Assembly (NCBI GenBank): GCA_946998295.1
Contig: CAMPYS010000010.1
Span: forward strand, 1-51,634
Direction: 5' to 3'
DNA from: an uncultured Prevotella sp.
GTDB taxonomy: Bacteria > Bacteroidota > Bacteroidia > Bacteroidales > Bacteroidaceae
DNA: 51,634 nt
Position 1 is the stretch's first letter; the number at the start of each line of letters is the position of its first letter. Position numbers and translations under genes: made by a program. The notes beneath the pieces were generated by a model, which saw only the letters and a list, made by a program, of their open reading frames with translations, was not told the DNA's origin and searched no databases. This document shows positions 1 through 7,216 of the stretch, piece after piece.

Positions 1-55
1 TTTCCTTGCAAAGGAGATGCAAAAAGCGCCACCTGAACCAAGTCTTTTCGATTAG
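1..55 (+). pseudogene. Transposase C-terminus, cut by the window edge
   Basis: Reading from base 2, the frame gives 17 residues ending in EPSLFD and a TAG stop at 53-55. This matches the kind of C-terminus I associate with Bacteroidota IS4-type transposases that carry an N-terminal DUF4372 domain. It is partial only because the window starts here; nothing suggests the gene itself is broken. The other open frame from base 6 runs through the terminal repeat into flanking DNA and is not credible. Confidence 0.5.
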
Positions 56-132
56 GGGGGGCTTACTTTTGAAAAAATTAACCCAAAAGTCCTATTTTAC
101 GGGACTTGGGGGAAGATATTTATGCTCTTTTG

Positions 133-153
133 AGTTTTACCGGACAGCAATAA
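133..153 (-). repeat. Right terminal inverted repeat of the IS
   Basis: The sequence AGTTTTACCGGACAGCAATA is the reverse complement of the left repeat at 51490-51510 except for one C/T difference. It marks the boundary between mobile DNA and the chromosomal flank of tRNA-Lys. The target-site duplication cannot be judged because the left end of this copy lies outside the window. Confidence 0.75.
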
Positions 154-255
154 TTAAATATATTGTTTATGTGTTTCACTCTATTTTATCATTATCACTT
201 GATCTCTATTGTGATTGGAGTGAATATAGCATTCTATAAAAAAAACATATTTTAT

Positions 256-287
256 TTTGTAAGATAAAAATAAATGTATTAACTTTG
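256..287 (+). promoter_or_regulatory. Promoter of tRNA-Lys
   Basis: A Bacteroidota-type promoter: TTTG at 256-259, a 20-bp spacer, and TAACTTTG at 280-287. It lies 21 bp before the mature tRNA. Confidence 0.7.
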
Positions 288-308
288 CAACTGCAAATTT
301 TAAGAGTT

Positions 309-381
309 GCACCCTTAGCTCAGTTGGTAGAGCAACTGACTCTTAATCAGTGGGTCTAGGGTTCGAATCCCTAAGGGTGTA
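309..381 (+). tRNA. tRNA-Lys (anticodon CTT)
   Basis: A 73-nt cloverleaf. The acceptor stem pairs GCACCCT with AGGGTGT (one G-U), the D arm contains AGCTCAGTTGGTAGAGC, the anticodon stem ACTGA/TCAGT encloses CTCTTAA (anticodon CTT, reading AAG), and the T arm is GGGTTCGAATCCC. The discriminator base is A and no CCA is encoded. It has its own promoter and terminator, so it is a single-gene unit. Confidence 0.95.
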
Positions 382-388
382 CTTGTAT

Positions 389-428
389 AAGGAACTATAT
401 AAATGTATAATATAGTTCCTTATATTTT
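389..428 (+). terminator. Rho-independent terminator after tRNA-Lys
   Basis: AAGGAACTATA at 389-399 pairs with TATAGTTCCTT at 411-421 and is followed by an AT/T-rich tract. Confidence 0.75.
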
Positions 429-496
429 TTCTATTTATATAGAACTCAATTAAAATAAAATATTGTTATATTTATAATATTTTTTTGTAAAATTAT

Positions 497-504
497 TATC
501 TTTG
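497..504 (+). promoter_or_regulatory. -7 element very close to the TPM gene start
   Basis: TATCTTTG ends only 5 bases before the ATG at 510. If it works as the usual TAnnTTTG element, the mRNA would have almost no 5' leader. No convincing TTTG lies at the usual -33 spacing. Confidence 0.5.
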
Positions 505-509
505 CAAAA

Positions 510-1256
510 ATGAAGCGGTATTTATTACTTTTTCTATCCTTTGTATTTTTAGTATTGAGTCAAAATATTTTAGCTCAAGGCTGGAATGCAGACAACTTAC
601 CTATGGTTCATTTGAACAATTCACATCGTTATGTTTGTGATCCAGATGGATTAATGACTATTTCATTAAGAGATTCTGCCGATTTATATTTGTATCGTTT
701 AGAAAAAGAAGCAAAAATCCAAACTGTATTTATTGTTGTTAATCATGTTGAAAATGGAGATGTTTTTCGTATAGCTCAAGACATAGGAAATCGTAATGGG
801 GTAGGAGATTCTAAAACCAATAAAGGTTTAGTAGTTGTAATATCAGTTAACGACCATCGTTACTTTATAGCTACAGGTTCAGGTTTAGAAGGTGATTTGA
901 CTGATGTTGAAAGTGATGATATCGCACAAGCGTGTATAGTAAAAAATATGCGTTTAGGTAATGTAGATAACGCAGTTTTAGAGACTACAAAAGCTCTGTA
1001 CAAAAAATTTACAACAGGGGAGTCTGGCATTGAATCAGATACCGAAGAGGGGAATGTTAAAATGATAATAATTTTTGTTATAATCGGAATTATAGCCTTC
1101 CTGTCATACTTAGGACGTAATGGTAAAGGAGGAGGTTTTGGTGGTCCTATTATCTTTGGTAATCCAGGACATTTTAATGATGACAGTAGTGGTTTCTCTG
1201 GCGGTAGTTTTGGAGGTGGAGGCTTCAGTGGTGGCGGAGCAGGTGGTGGATGGTAA
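510..1256 (+). CDS. Secreted TPM-domain protein with glycine-rich tail
   Basis: The 248-residue protein has a signal peptide (about residues 1-23, ending LAQ), a TPM domain at roughly 40-165 with the family motif YFIATGSGLEGDLTD, one membrane segment near 185-200, and a C-terminal tail of Gly/Ser/Phe repeats ending GGGW. TPM proteins (YgcG and TLP18.3 relatives) are envelope proteins, some with phosphatase activity or a role in photosystem repair in plants. Their bacterial role is poorly defined. LemA follows 62 bp downstream, a pairing often seen for this family, which suggests joint action at the membrane. The ATG at 510 is the first codon of the signal peptide. The glycine-rich tail creates a long proline-rich open frame on the other strand, which I ignore. 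Confidence 0.85.
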   Translation: MKRYLLLFLSFVFLVLSQNILAQGWNADNLPMVHLNNSHRYVCDPDGLMTISLRDSADLYLYRLEKEAKIQTVFIVVNHVENGDVFRIAQDIGNRNGVGDSKTNKGLVVVISVNDHRYFIATGSGLEGDLTDVESDDIAQACIVKNMRLGNVDNAVLETTKALYKKFTTGESGIESDTEEGNVKMIIIFVIIGIIAFLSYLGRNGKGGGFGGPIIFGNPGHFNDDSSGFSGGSFGGGGFSGGGAGGGW

Positions 1257-1318
1257 ATCACTTGTTATATCTATTTATGAAATAAATTTAATAAAAATGT
1301 ATATAAAAAATTAATGTG

Positions 1319-1903
1319 ATGAAGAATAGATTATTATTAATAATAATAGCAGTTGTAGTTTTATTTTTTATCTGGGGGTTCTCAGGTTATAACTCTTTGG
1401 TAGATAAACAAGAAGCGGCAACTACTGCGCTAAGTAATGTTCAAGTTCAATATCAGCGTAGGGCAGATATGATGCCACAACTTGCAAAGATAGTAAAAGG
1501 ATATGCTCGTCATGAAAAAGAAACTTTCGAAGCAGTAACAAAAGCACGAAGTGCAGCTACACAAATCCATTTAGATGTAGATAACCTTACACCTGAAAAA
1601 ATGAAAGCATACGAAGCTGCTCAAAGTCAAGTGTCTCAAGCACTTTCTAAGTTATTAGCTGTTGTAGAAGCTTATCCAGAATTAAAAGCAGATAAAAATT
1701 TTCATTCTCTTCAAATACAAGAAGAAGGAACGGAGAATCGTATAGGCGAAGCCCGTAGAAACTATAATGAAGCTGTTCAAGATTACAATAAAAAAGTTCG
1801 CCATTTTCCAATGTCGCTAATAGCATCAATATGCGGATTTGATAAAATGGAGAAATTTACAGCATCACCTCAAGCAGAAAAGGCACCAGATTTAGATATA
1901 TAA
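1319..1903 (+). CDS. lemA: LemA family membrane protein
   Basis: This is a 194-residue LemA protein. One N-terminal membrane helix (about 5-24) is followed by a long helical domain starting YNSLVDKQEAA and containing QRRADMMPQLAKIVKGYA, typical of the family. LemA proteins are anchored with a short N-terminus and a helical bundle on one face of the membrane; their function is unknown. The frame also has a GTG one codon upstream at 1316, but the ATG at 1319 is the better start. It is probably cotranscribed with the TPM gene. Length matches the usual 185-200 residues. Confidence 0.9.
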   Translation: MKNRLLLIIIAVVVLFFIWGFSGYNSLVDKQEAATTALSNVQVQYQRRADMMPQLAKIVKGYARHEKETFEAVTKARSAATQIHLDVDNLTPEKMKAYEAAQSQVSQALSKLLAVVEAYPELKADKNFHSLQIQEEGTENRIGEARRNYNEAVQDYNKKVRHFPMSLIASICGFDKMEKFTASPQAEKAPDLDI

Positions 1904-1965
1904 AAATAGAATTTGGAATTAAATAGATATTTATATTTTAATTAAAATTTAAAACAACAGTAAAG

Positions 1966-2466
1966 ATGAAAAAGATTTTATTTAACATTTTATTAATAGG
2001 ATTAGTTTCAGTACTACCTATAAATTCTTTTGCGCAATGTCTAAAAGGAAGTTGTTGTAAACAAAAGCTAACTAAAAAACAAGCAACTGAAATAGTTGTA
2101 AAAGCATTATCTTTGACAGATGCTCAAGCAACACAGTTAGCTGCATTAAATGAAAAATATGCAGATTTAGTTTCAATACCATTCTTTAAGGGTCACCCAC
2201 AACCATTAAAATTTTCAGGTGGTTGTTGTAAGTCAGCCTCTTGTGGTAAATCAAGTAGTTGTGGCAAATCATGTAGATCAGCTTGTAAGTGTGGTGGAGA
2301 TAAGTCAAGCTCAAAATGTACTTGTAAAGGCAAATGTACTTGCTCAAAACAAGAAACAGTTAGAGAATGTCCTAAGAAGCGTATAATGCGTGAAATAGGT
2401 GAGTATATTGATGGTTTAAAGACAATACTTACTCCTGAGCAAATGAAACAGTATTTATCATTATAA
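1966..2466 (+). CDS. Secreted cysteine-rich protein, Spy/DUF4890-like ends
   Basis: This 166-residue protein is not confidently recognised. It has a signal peptide ending FAQ (residue 24) and 15 cysteines, almost all in the predicted mature part: C25, C30, C31, then a dense block at 87-126 made of CC, CGK and CxC motifs, and C135. The segments on either side, LTDAQATQLAALNEKYADL (50-68) and ILTPEQMKQYL near the end, resemble the LTxxQ repeats of Spy/CpxP-like or DUF4890 periplasmic helical proteins. One reading is a periplasmic helical protein with an inserted metal-binding or disulphide-rich loop. It lies 62 bp after lemA and ends before a clear terminator, so it may share the lemA transcript. 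Confidence 0.75.
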   Translation: MKKILFNILLIGLVSVLPINSFAQCLKGSCCKQKLTKKQATEIVVKALSLTDAQATQLAALNEKYADLVSIPFFKGHPQPLKFSGGCCKSASCGKSSSCGKSCRSACKCGGDKSSSKCTCKGKCTCSKQETVRECPKKRIMREIGEYIDGLKTILTPEQMKQYLSL

Positions 2467-2493
2467 GTTGCTTTTAGAATAACAATTAAAATA

Positions 2494-2535
2494 AATCCCT
2501 ATCTATCTTATTTAATTGGTTAGATGGGGATTTTT
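2494..2535 (+). terminator. Terminator after the cysteine-rich gene
   Basis: AATCCCTATCTA at 2494-2505 pairs with TAGATGGGGATT at 2521-2532 (one G-U), followed by a T-rich tract. It separates the TPM-lemA unit from tdk and overlaps the longer possible tdk frame, arguing against that frame's upstream start. Confidence 0.8.
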
Positions 2536-2570
2536 ATATTATTTTATATTATTTTACCTACACTTTTTTT

Positions 2571-2578
2571 TATCTTTG
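2571..2578 (+). promoter_or_regulatory. -7 element of tdk
   Basis: TATCTTTG lies 8 bases before the ATG at 2587. It falls inside the longer possible reading frame, so it helps decide the start. The expected transcript would have a leader of only a few bases. Confidence 0.6.
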
Positions 2579-2586
2579 CACGTAGT

Positions 2587-3183
2587 ATGAAAAAAATAGA
2601 CAATATAAATGGCGAAAAACGGAGAAATGGTCGTATAGAGGTTATATGTGGCAGTATGTTCTCAGGAAAAACAGAGGAACTTATCCGAAGATTAAAGCGT
2701 GCCAAATTTGCAAAACAAAAAGTTGAAATATTTAAACCATCAATTGATACACGTTACTCAGAAGATGATGTTGTGAGCCATGATAAAAATATTATTAATA
2801 GTACGCCTATAGATAATTCTGGTAATATACTTCTTTTAGCATCTGATATAGAAGTTGTCGGTATAGACGAGGCGCAGTTTTTAGATAATGGCTTAATAGA
2901 TGTATGTAATAAATTAGCAAATAATGGTGTTAGAGTCATCGTGGCAGGTCTTGATATGGACTTTAAAGGCGAACCTTTCGGACCAATACCAAATTTATGT
3001 TCAATAGCTGATGATGTAACAAAAGTTCATGCTATATGTGTAAAATGCGGAGCTTTAGCATACATTAGTCATCGTTTAGTAAATAATCATAATAGGGTGT
3101 TATTAGGTGAGCAAGAAGAGTATGAACCATTGTGTCGAGATTGTTACCAAACCGCTGTAGAACAAAAAGATATAAATAAGTAA
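2587..3183 (+). CDS. tdk: Thymidine kinase
   Basis: Type II thymidine kinase, phosphorylating thymidine to dTMP in the salvage route. The 198-residue protein has the P-loop GSMFSGKT at 22-29, the DEAQF motif, and a C-terminal zinc ribbon with two CxxC pairs (CVKC and CRDC). An upstream in-frame ATG at 2524 would add a hydrophobic 21-residue extension. That codon sits inside the preceding terminator and upstream of the TATCTTTG promoter, so I start at 2587, which gives the usual family length. thyA and folA at 23.5-24.8 kb supply dTMP by the de novo route. Confidence 0.93.
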   Translation: MKKIDNINGEKRRNGRIEVICGSMFSGKTEELIRRLKRAKFAKQKVEIFKPSIDTRYSEDDVVSHDKNIINSTPIDNSGNILLLASDIEVVGIDEAQFLDNGLIDVCNKLANNGVRVIVAGLDMDFKGEPFGPIPNLCSIADDVTKVHAICVKCGALAYISHRLVNNHNRVLLGEQEEYEPLCRDCYQTAVEQKDINK

Positions 3184-3228
3184 ATTAGCCTTTAAGTCCA
3201 TTTATATACATTCTTTATATATACTATA

Positions 3229-4326
3229 ATGAACAAAGAACCAATAACATTTGATAAATTTATACGGTGGGCTATGGTAATAGCTGCAATACTTGCAGTT
3301 TTTTTCATTATTAATATACTATCCACAGCTTTATTACCATTTGTTATAGCTTGGTTATTAGCATATTTAGTATATCCTATTGTTAAATTTATACAGTACA
3401 GACTACATGTTCCAACACGTATACTAAGTATATTATTAACTATGCTGTTAGTAATAGCTATATTTGCAGGTATATTTCTATTTATAGTACCCCCCTTTAT
3501 CGAACAATTAGAAAAGTTTGTAGCAATAACTTCTACATATTTACATCAGATATCTCATAATAGTAGTATAGCAGCAATGGCAGAACAGTGGATAAAAGAA
3601 AATAGGTCTATAATAGAAAAATACTTTAATTCTCCAGACATAATAGAAGCTATAAAAGTAGCAATGCCAAAATTATTTGCAGTAATAGGGCAAACAGCAA
3701 ATATTATCATTTCAATAGCAGCCTCTATTATAACATTATTGTATATGGTTTTTATATTACTTGATTATGAAGCTCTATCTACAAATTGGATAAGAATATT
3801 CCCACCTAAGTCGCGTCCATTTTGGTCAGAACTGTCTAAAGATGTTGAACGCGAATTAAACAATTATATTAGAGGCCAAGGATTAGTATCATTAATAATG
3901 AGTGTTTTGTTTGCTATTGGATTCACCATAATAGGTTTTCCTATGGCTATTGGAATGGGAATATTAATAGGGCTACTTAATTTAATACCATATCTACATA
4001 CTTTTGCACTAATTCCTTCTATTTTCATCGCATTAGTTAAAGCTGCAGATACAGGACAAAATTTTTGGTTTATTCTTTTATCTGTTCTCGCAGTATTTGC
4101 TATTGTACAGCTTATTTGTGATATGATAGTAACTCCGAAAATTATGGGAAAAGCTATGCGTCTTAATCCTGCTATTTTATTACTCTCTCTATCTATTTGG
4201 GGAACATTATTAGGGATAATAGGGCTTATTATCGCATTACCATTAACAACTCTCATAATAGCATATTGGAAAAAATATGTAACAAAAGAAGTCGAAAGTA
4301 TAAATAATACAACTATTGAAAAATAG
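3229..4326 (+). CDS. AI-2E family (PerM/YdiK-type) membrane permease
   Basis: The 365-residue protein shows the AI-2E/UPF0118 pattern: two helices at about 12-45, a pair at 60-90, a soluble stretch with NSSIAAMAEQWIKENRS, a long central hydrophobic region, and a cluster of four to five helices in the second half including GFPMAIGMGILIGLLNLIPYL. It ends in a short charged tail. Members of this family have been described as autoinducer-2 exporters or ion/proton antiporters; the substrate cannot be read from sequence. holB starts 12 bp downstream, so the two are likely cotranscribed. Confidence 0.85.
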   Translation: MNKEPITFDKFIRWAMVIAAILAVFFIINILSTALLPFVIAWLLAYLVYPIVKFIQYRLHVPTRILSILLTMLLVIAIFAGIFLFIVPPFIEQLEKFVAITSTYLHQISHNSSIAAMAEQWIKENRSIIEKYFNSPDIIEAIKVAMPKLFAVIGQTANIIISIAASIITLLYMVFILLDYEALSTNWIRIFPPKSRPFWSELSKDVERELNNYIRGQGLVSLIMSVLFAIGFTIIGFPMAIGMGILIGLLNLIPYLHTFALIPSIFIALVKAADTGQNFWFILLSVLAVFAIVQLICDMIVTPKIMGKAMRLNPAILLLSLSIWGTLLGIIGLIIALPLTTLIIAYWKKYVTKEVESINNTTIEK

Positions 4327-4337
4327 CTATTAAATAA

Positions 4338-5462
4338 ATGGATTTTGAAAAAGTTATAGGACAAGATAAAATAAAGCAGCAACTTATTAGACTTATAGAT
4401 ACAAATCATGTACCACATGCACTATTATTTTGTGGTGCTAAAGGCTCTGGTAAACTGCCTTTAGCAATAGCTTTTGCAACTTATTTGATTCAACAGACTG
4501 CAGTAAACAAGGCTAATGCTAAAATAATGTTAGAAAAACTTGAGCATCCTGATTTACATTTTACCTATCCTACAATAAAATTGCAACGAACAGGTGCAGA
4601 CTATCAACCTATAAGTAATGATTTTACAACTGAATGGCATAGTTTAATAACTAAACATCCATATATAACCATAGAACAATGGACGAAAGCTATGGGAACA
4701 ACAACCCAACAAGCAATAATAACTGGGGCAGAAAGTGATTATATATACAGGCAGTTATCTATAAAAGCATCTCAAGGAGGTTATAAAATTGTTTTGATTT
4801 GGTTGCCTGAGAGAATGAACTTAACTGCTGCAAATAAGTTACTAAAGTTGTTAGAAGAGCCGACCCCAAAAACTTTATTCCTGTTAGTTAGCGAAGAACC
4901 AGAAAAGTTGTTAGATACAATAACAAGTAGGACACAACGTATAGAATTAAAAAGATTAGAAAGTCACGAGATAGAAAATGAGTTAATAATACATAGAGCT
5001 TTAAATCCTGTAGCAGCAAAAAAAATAGCAAGGATAGCTAATGGTGATTGGAATAAAGTATTAGAGTTACTTAATCCAGAAAATGAGGAAAAAGAATTCT
5101 TAGAAAAATTCAAGCAACTAATGAGATTTTGTTACAAAAGAAAATTTAAGGACCTAAAATCGTGGAGTGACAAAGTTGCAGAATTTGGAAGAGAAAAACA
5201 AAAACGGATGTTAAGTTATTTTCAACACCAAATAAGAGAAAACTTTATTTCAAATTTTCAACTTCCAGAACTTACATATATGACAGAGGAAGAGGAAGCT
5301 TTTGCTAAAAATTTTTCAAGATTTATAAATGAGGCTAATGTTATAGAGATAAATGAGCTATTAGAAAAATCTTATAGTGATATAGGACAAAATGCTAATC
5401 CAAAAATATTATTCTATGATATGATATTACGACTGATATATTTGATATTAGGAGACAGATAA
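4338..5462 (+). CDS. holB: DNA polymerase III delta' subunit
   Basis: A clamp-loader delta' subunit of 374 residues. It has an AAA+ core with a Walker A-like GAKGSGK (33-39), a degenerate Walker B region near 150-158 (KIVLIWLPE), AANKLLKLLEEP (164-175), and the TSRTQ motif near 196-200 in place of the sensor/SRC motif. The zinc-binding cysteine cluster usual in delta' after the P-loop is absent: residues 40-80 contain no cysteine. It is followed by ricT and gldH, a recurrent Bacteroidota order. Function in loading the sliding clamp is inferred from the family. Confidence 0.88.
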   Translation: MDFEKVIGQDKIKQQLIRLIDTNHVPHALLFCGAKGSGKLPLAIAFATYLIQQTAVNKANAKIMLEKLEHPDLHFTYPTIKLQRTGADYQPISNDFTTEWHSLITKHPYITIEQWTKAMGTTTQQAIITGAESDYIYRQLSIKASQGGYKIVLIWLPERMNLTAANKLLKLLEEPTPKTLFLLVSEEPEKLLDTITSRTQRIELKRLESHEIENELIIHRALNPVAAKKIARIANGDWNKVLELLNPENEEKEFLEKFKQLMRFCYKRKFKDLKSWSDKVAEFGREKQKRMLSYFQHQIRENFISNFQLPELTYMTEEEEAFAKNFSRFINEANVIEINELLEKSYSDIGQNANPKILFYDMILRLIYLILGDR

Positions 5463-5543
5463 CTATATATATATTATAACAACATATACCCCTGCCATAA
5501 AAAACTAATTATTTTAGGGCAAGGACTTTACTTTTTAGGAAAT

Positions 5544-6713
5544 ATGGACTATAAGAACATGAAATTCAAAATATGGACTGGATGCGATCGTGGATTATGC
5601 CATCAAGCATGTGGCCGCCAAAATAAACAACTTAATACTTACGATTGGTTAGAAGATATACCCGGAAATACTGATACAACAGATTTAGTTGAGGTTCAAT
5701 TTAAGAATACTCGAAAGGGATATTACCACAATGTAAATAAATTAAATTTACAAAAGGGAGATACAGTTGCAGTAGAAGCTAATCCTGGACATGATATAGG
5801 GATTGTAACATTAACAGGACGTCTTGTGAAACTTCAAATAAAAAAAGCTGGAACAATAAAATCTCAAGATGATATAAAACGAATATATAGAATTGCTAGA
5901 CCAACTGATATTGAAAAGTATAAAGAAGCAAAAGCAAGAGAACACCAGACAATGATACAAAGCCGCCAAATAGCAAAGAAGTTAGGTTTAGAGATGAAAA
6001 TTGGTGATGTAGAATATCAAGGAGATGGTAATAAGGCGATATTCTATTATATAGCAAATGAGCGAGTAGATTTTAGACAATTGATAAAGGACTTAGCTGC
6101 AACATTTCATGTGCGGATAGAAATGAAACAGATAGGTGCAAGACAAGAAGCGGGTAGGATAGGAGGAACTGGACCATGTGGTAGAGAACTATGTTGTGCT
6201 ACATGGATGAAAAACTTCTCAAGTGTATCTACAACATCTGCACGATTTCAAGATATATCGCTTAACCCTACAAAATTAGCTGGTATGTGTGCAAAACTTA
6301 AATGTTGCCTAAACTATGAAATAGATCAGTATTTAGAAGCAAACAGAAAAATGCCAAGTCGTGAAATATCATTATATACAGCAGATGCAGAATACTTTCT
6401 ATTTAAGACAGACATATTAAACGGTCAATGTACATATTCTACAGAAAAAACATTTGCTGCTAATATTGAAACTATAACAGCAGAGAGAGCTAAATATATT
6501 ATAGAGATGAATAAGCATGGAGAAAAACCTCTTTCTCTAACAAATAGTGTAAATACAAAGACTTCTAAAAAACATCTTGATTTATTATCTGATGGAGATA
6601 TAAATAGATTTGATAAAGAAAAGAAGAATAAAAAGCAAAGAATAACATCAAAAAAAAATAAAAAACAAAATATAGCAACTATTGCAAAGAGGGAAGGCAA
6701 AAATGAGATTTAA
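5544..6713 (+). CDS. ricT: PSP1-domain protein, RicT-like
   Basis: The 389-residue protein carries the PSP1 C-terminal domain with conserved cysteines: GPCGRELCC at 210-218 and AGMCAKLKCC at 246-255. In Bacillus, RicT (YaaT) joins RicA and RicF in an iron-sulphur complex affecting RNA maturation and development; the Bacteroidota role is not established. The N-terminus adds three more cysteines (CDRGLCHQAC at about 14-23), a possible further metal site. A highly basic tail rich in KKNKK follows residue 335. gldH overlaps its end by 11 bases, which implies translational coupling. Confidence 0.85.
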   Translation: MDYKNMKFKIWTGCDRGLCHQACGRQNKQLNTYDWLEDIPGNTDTTDLVEVQFKNTRKGYYHNVNKLNLQKGDTVAVEANPGHDIGIVTLTGRLVKLQIKKAGTIKSQDDIKRIYRIARPTDIEKYKEAKAREHQTMIQSRQIAKKLGLEMKIGDVEYQGDGNKAIFYYIANERVDFRQLIKDLAATFHVRIEMKQIGARQEAGRIGGTGPCGRELCCATWMKNFSSVSTTSARFQDISLNPTKLAGMCAKLKCCLNYEIDQYLEANRKMPSREISLYTADAEYFLFKTDILNGQCTYSTEKTFAANIETITAERAKYIIEMNKHGEKPLSLTNSVNTKTSKKHLDLLSDGDINRFDKEKKNKKQRITSKKNKKQNIATIAKREGKNEI

Positions 6714-7194
6714 CACTTTTATTAAGTTATCTATTTATGTTATACTTATATGCTTTTATATAAGTATAACATCTTGTAATGATAATAGAACTTTTGATAA
6801 ATTTCATTCAATAGATAATACAGGTTGGAATCACAATGCTCCTGTAACATTTCTGATAGATAGGCAATGGGAGGGGGTCTATTTATTAGATTTAGCACTT
6901 AGAGTTTCACACAATTATAAATATAAATATCTTTCACTAATACTTGAAAAAGATATTATAAATGTTGAAAAACATACTACAAAAACTATTAATGATACCA
7001 TAAATATACCTATAATTGACAATAAAGGGAAGCTATTAGGTAAACAGTCTATATCAAATTCTATAATAAAGCAAACTATAGCTACTCTAAAACTTAAGAG
7101 AAATGACTCTCTTAAAATAACAGTAAGACATATAATGAAAGTAGATAATTTGCAAGGAATAAATGATATAGGGTTAAAGCTCTCTAAGATATAA
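6703..7194 (+). CDS. gldH: GldH-type lipoprotein
   Basis: The 163-residue lipoprotein starts at ATG 6703; a start seven codons earlier would precede the signal peptide awkwardly. A hydrophobic signal segment ends in the lipobox ITSC, followed by a domain with FHSIDNTGWNHNAPVTFLI, the GldH hallmark. In Flavobacterium GldH is needed for gliding, but Prevotella-like species keep it without gliding, so a T9SS-related or envelope role is more likely here. It ends 22 bp from convergent rodA with no clear terminator between them. Confidence 0.8.
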   Translation: MRFNTFIKLSIYVILICFYISITSCNDNRTFDKFHSIDNTGWNHNAPVTFLIDRQWEGVYLLDLALRVSHNYKYKYLSLILEKDIINVEKHTTKTINDTINIPIIDNKGKLLGKQSISNSIIKQTIATLKLKRNDSLKITVRHIMKVDNLQGINDIGLKLSKI

Positions 7195-7216
7195 AATACT
7201 AATAGTTATATAACAT

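Larger units (their letters stand above)
1..153 (+). mobile_element. 3' end of an IS4-type insertion sequence (partial)
   Basis: The window opens inside an insertion sequence. It contains the last codons of a transposase, about 80 bp of non-coding tail with a small hairpin near 82-110, and a right terminal inverted repeat ending at about 153. That repeat is the reverse complement of the left terminal repeat of the second partial element at 51490-51510, differing by one base over about 20. The two ends therefore belong to the same element family, read in the same direction. The IS4 assignment is inferred from the transposase termini and was not searched. Confidence 0.7.

Noticed and set aside
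6..239. 77-residue frame at the left edge
   Set aside because: It runs out of the transposase end through the terminal inverted repeat into unrelated flank.
860..1261. 133-residue proline-rich frame on the minus strand
   Set aside because: It is the antisense of the glycine-rich tail of the TPM gene, with no promoter or family match.
2524..2586. Longer N-terminus for thymidine kinase
   Set aside because: It starts inside the preceding terminator and upstream of the tdk promoter; the extension is a hydrophobic, low-complexity stretch not usual in the family.
6703..7194. Evidence for gliding motility from gldH
   Set aside because: gldH alone is kept by non-gliding Bacteroidales; no other gliding-specific gene is in the window.
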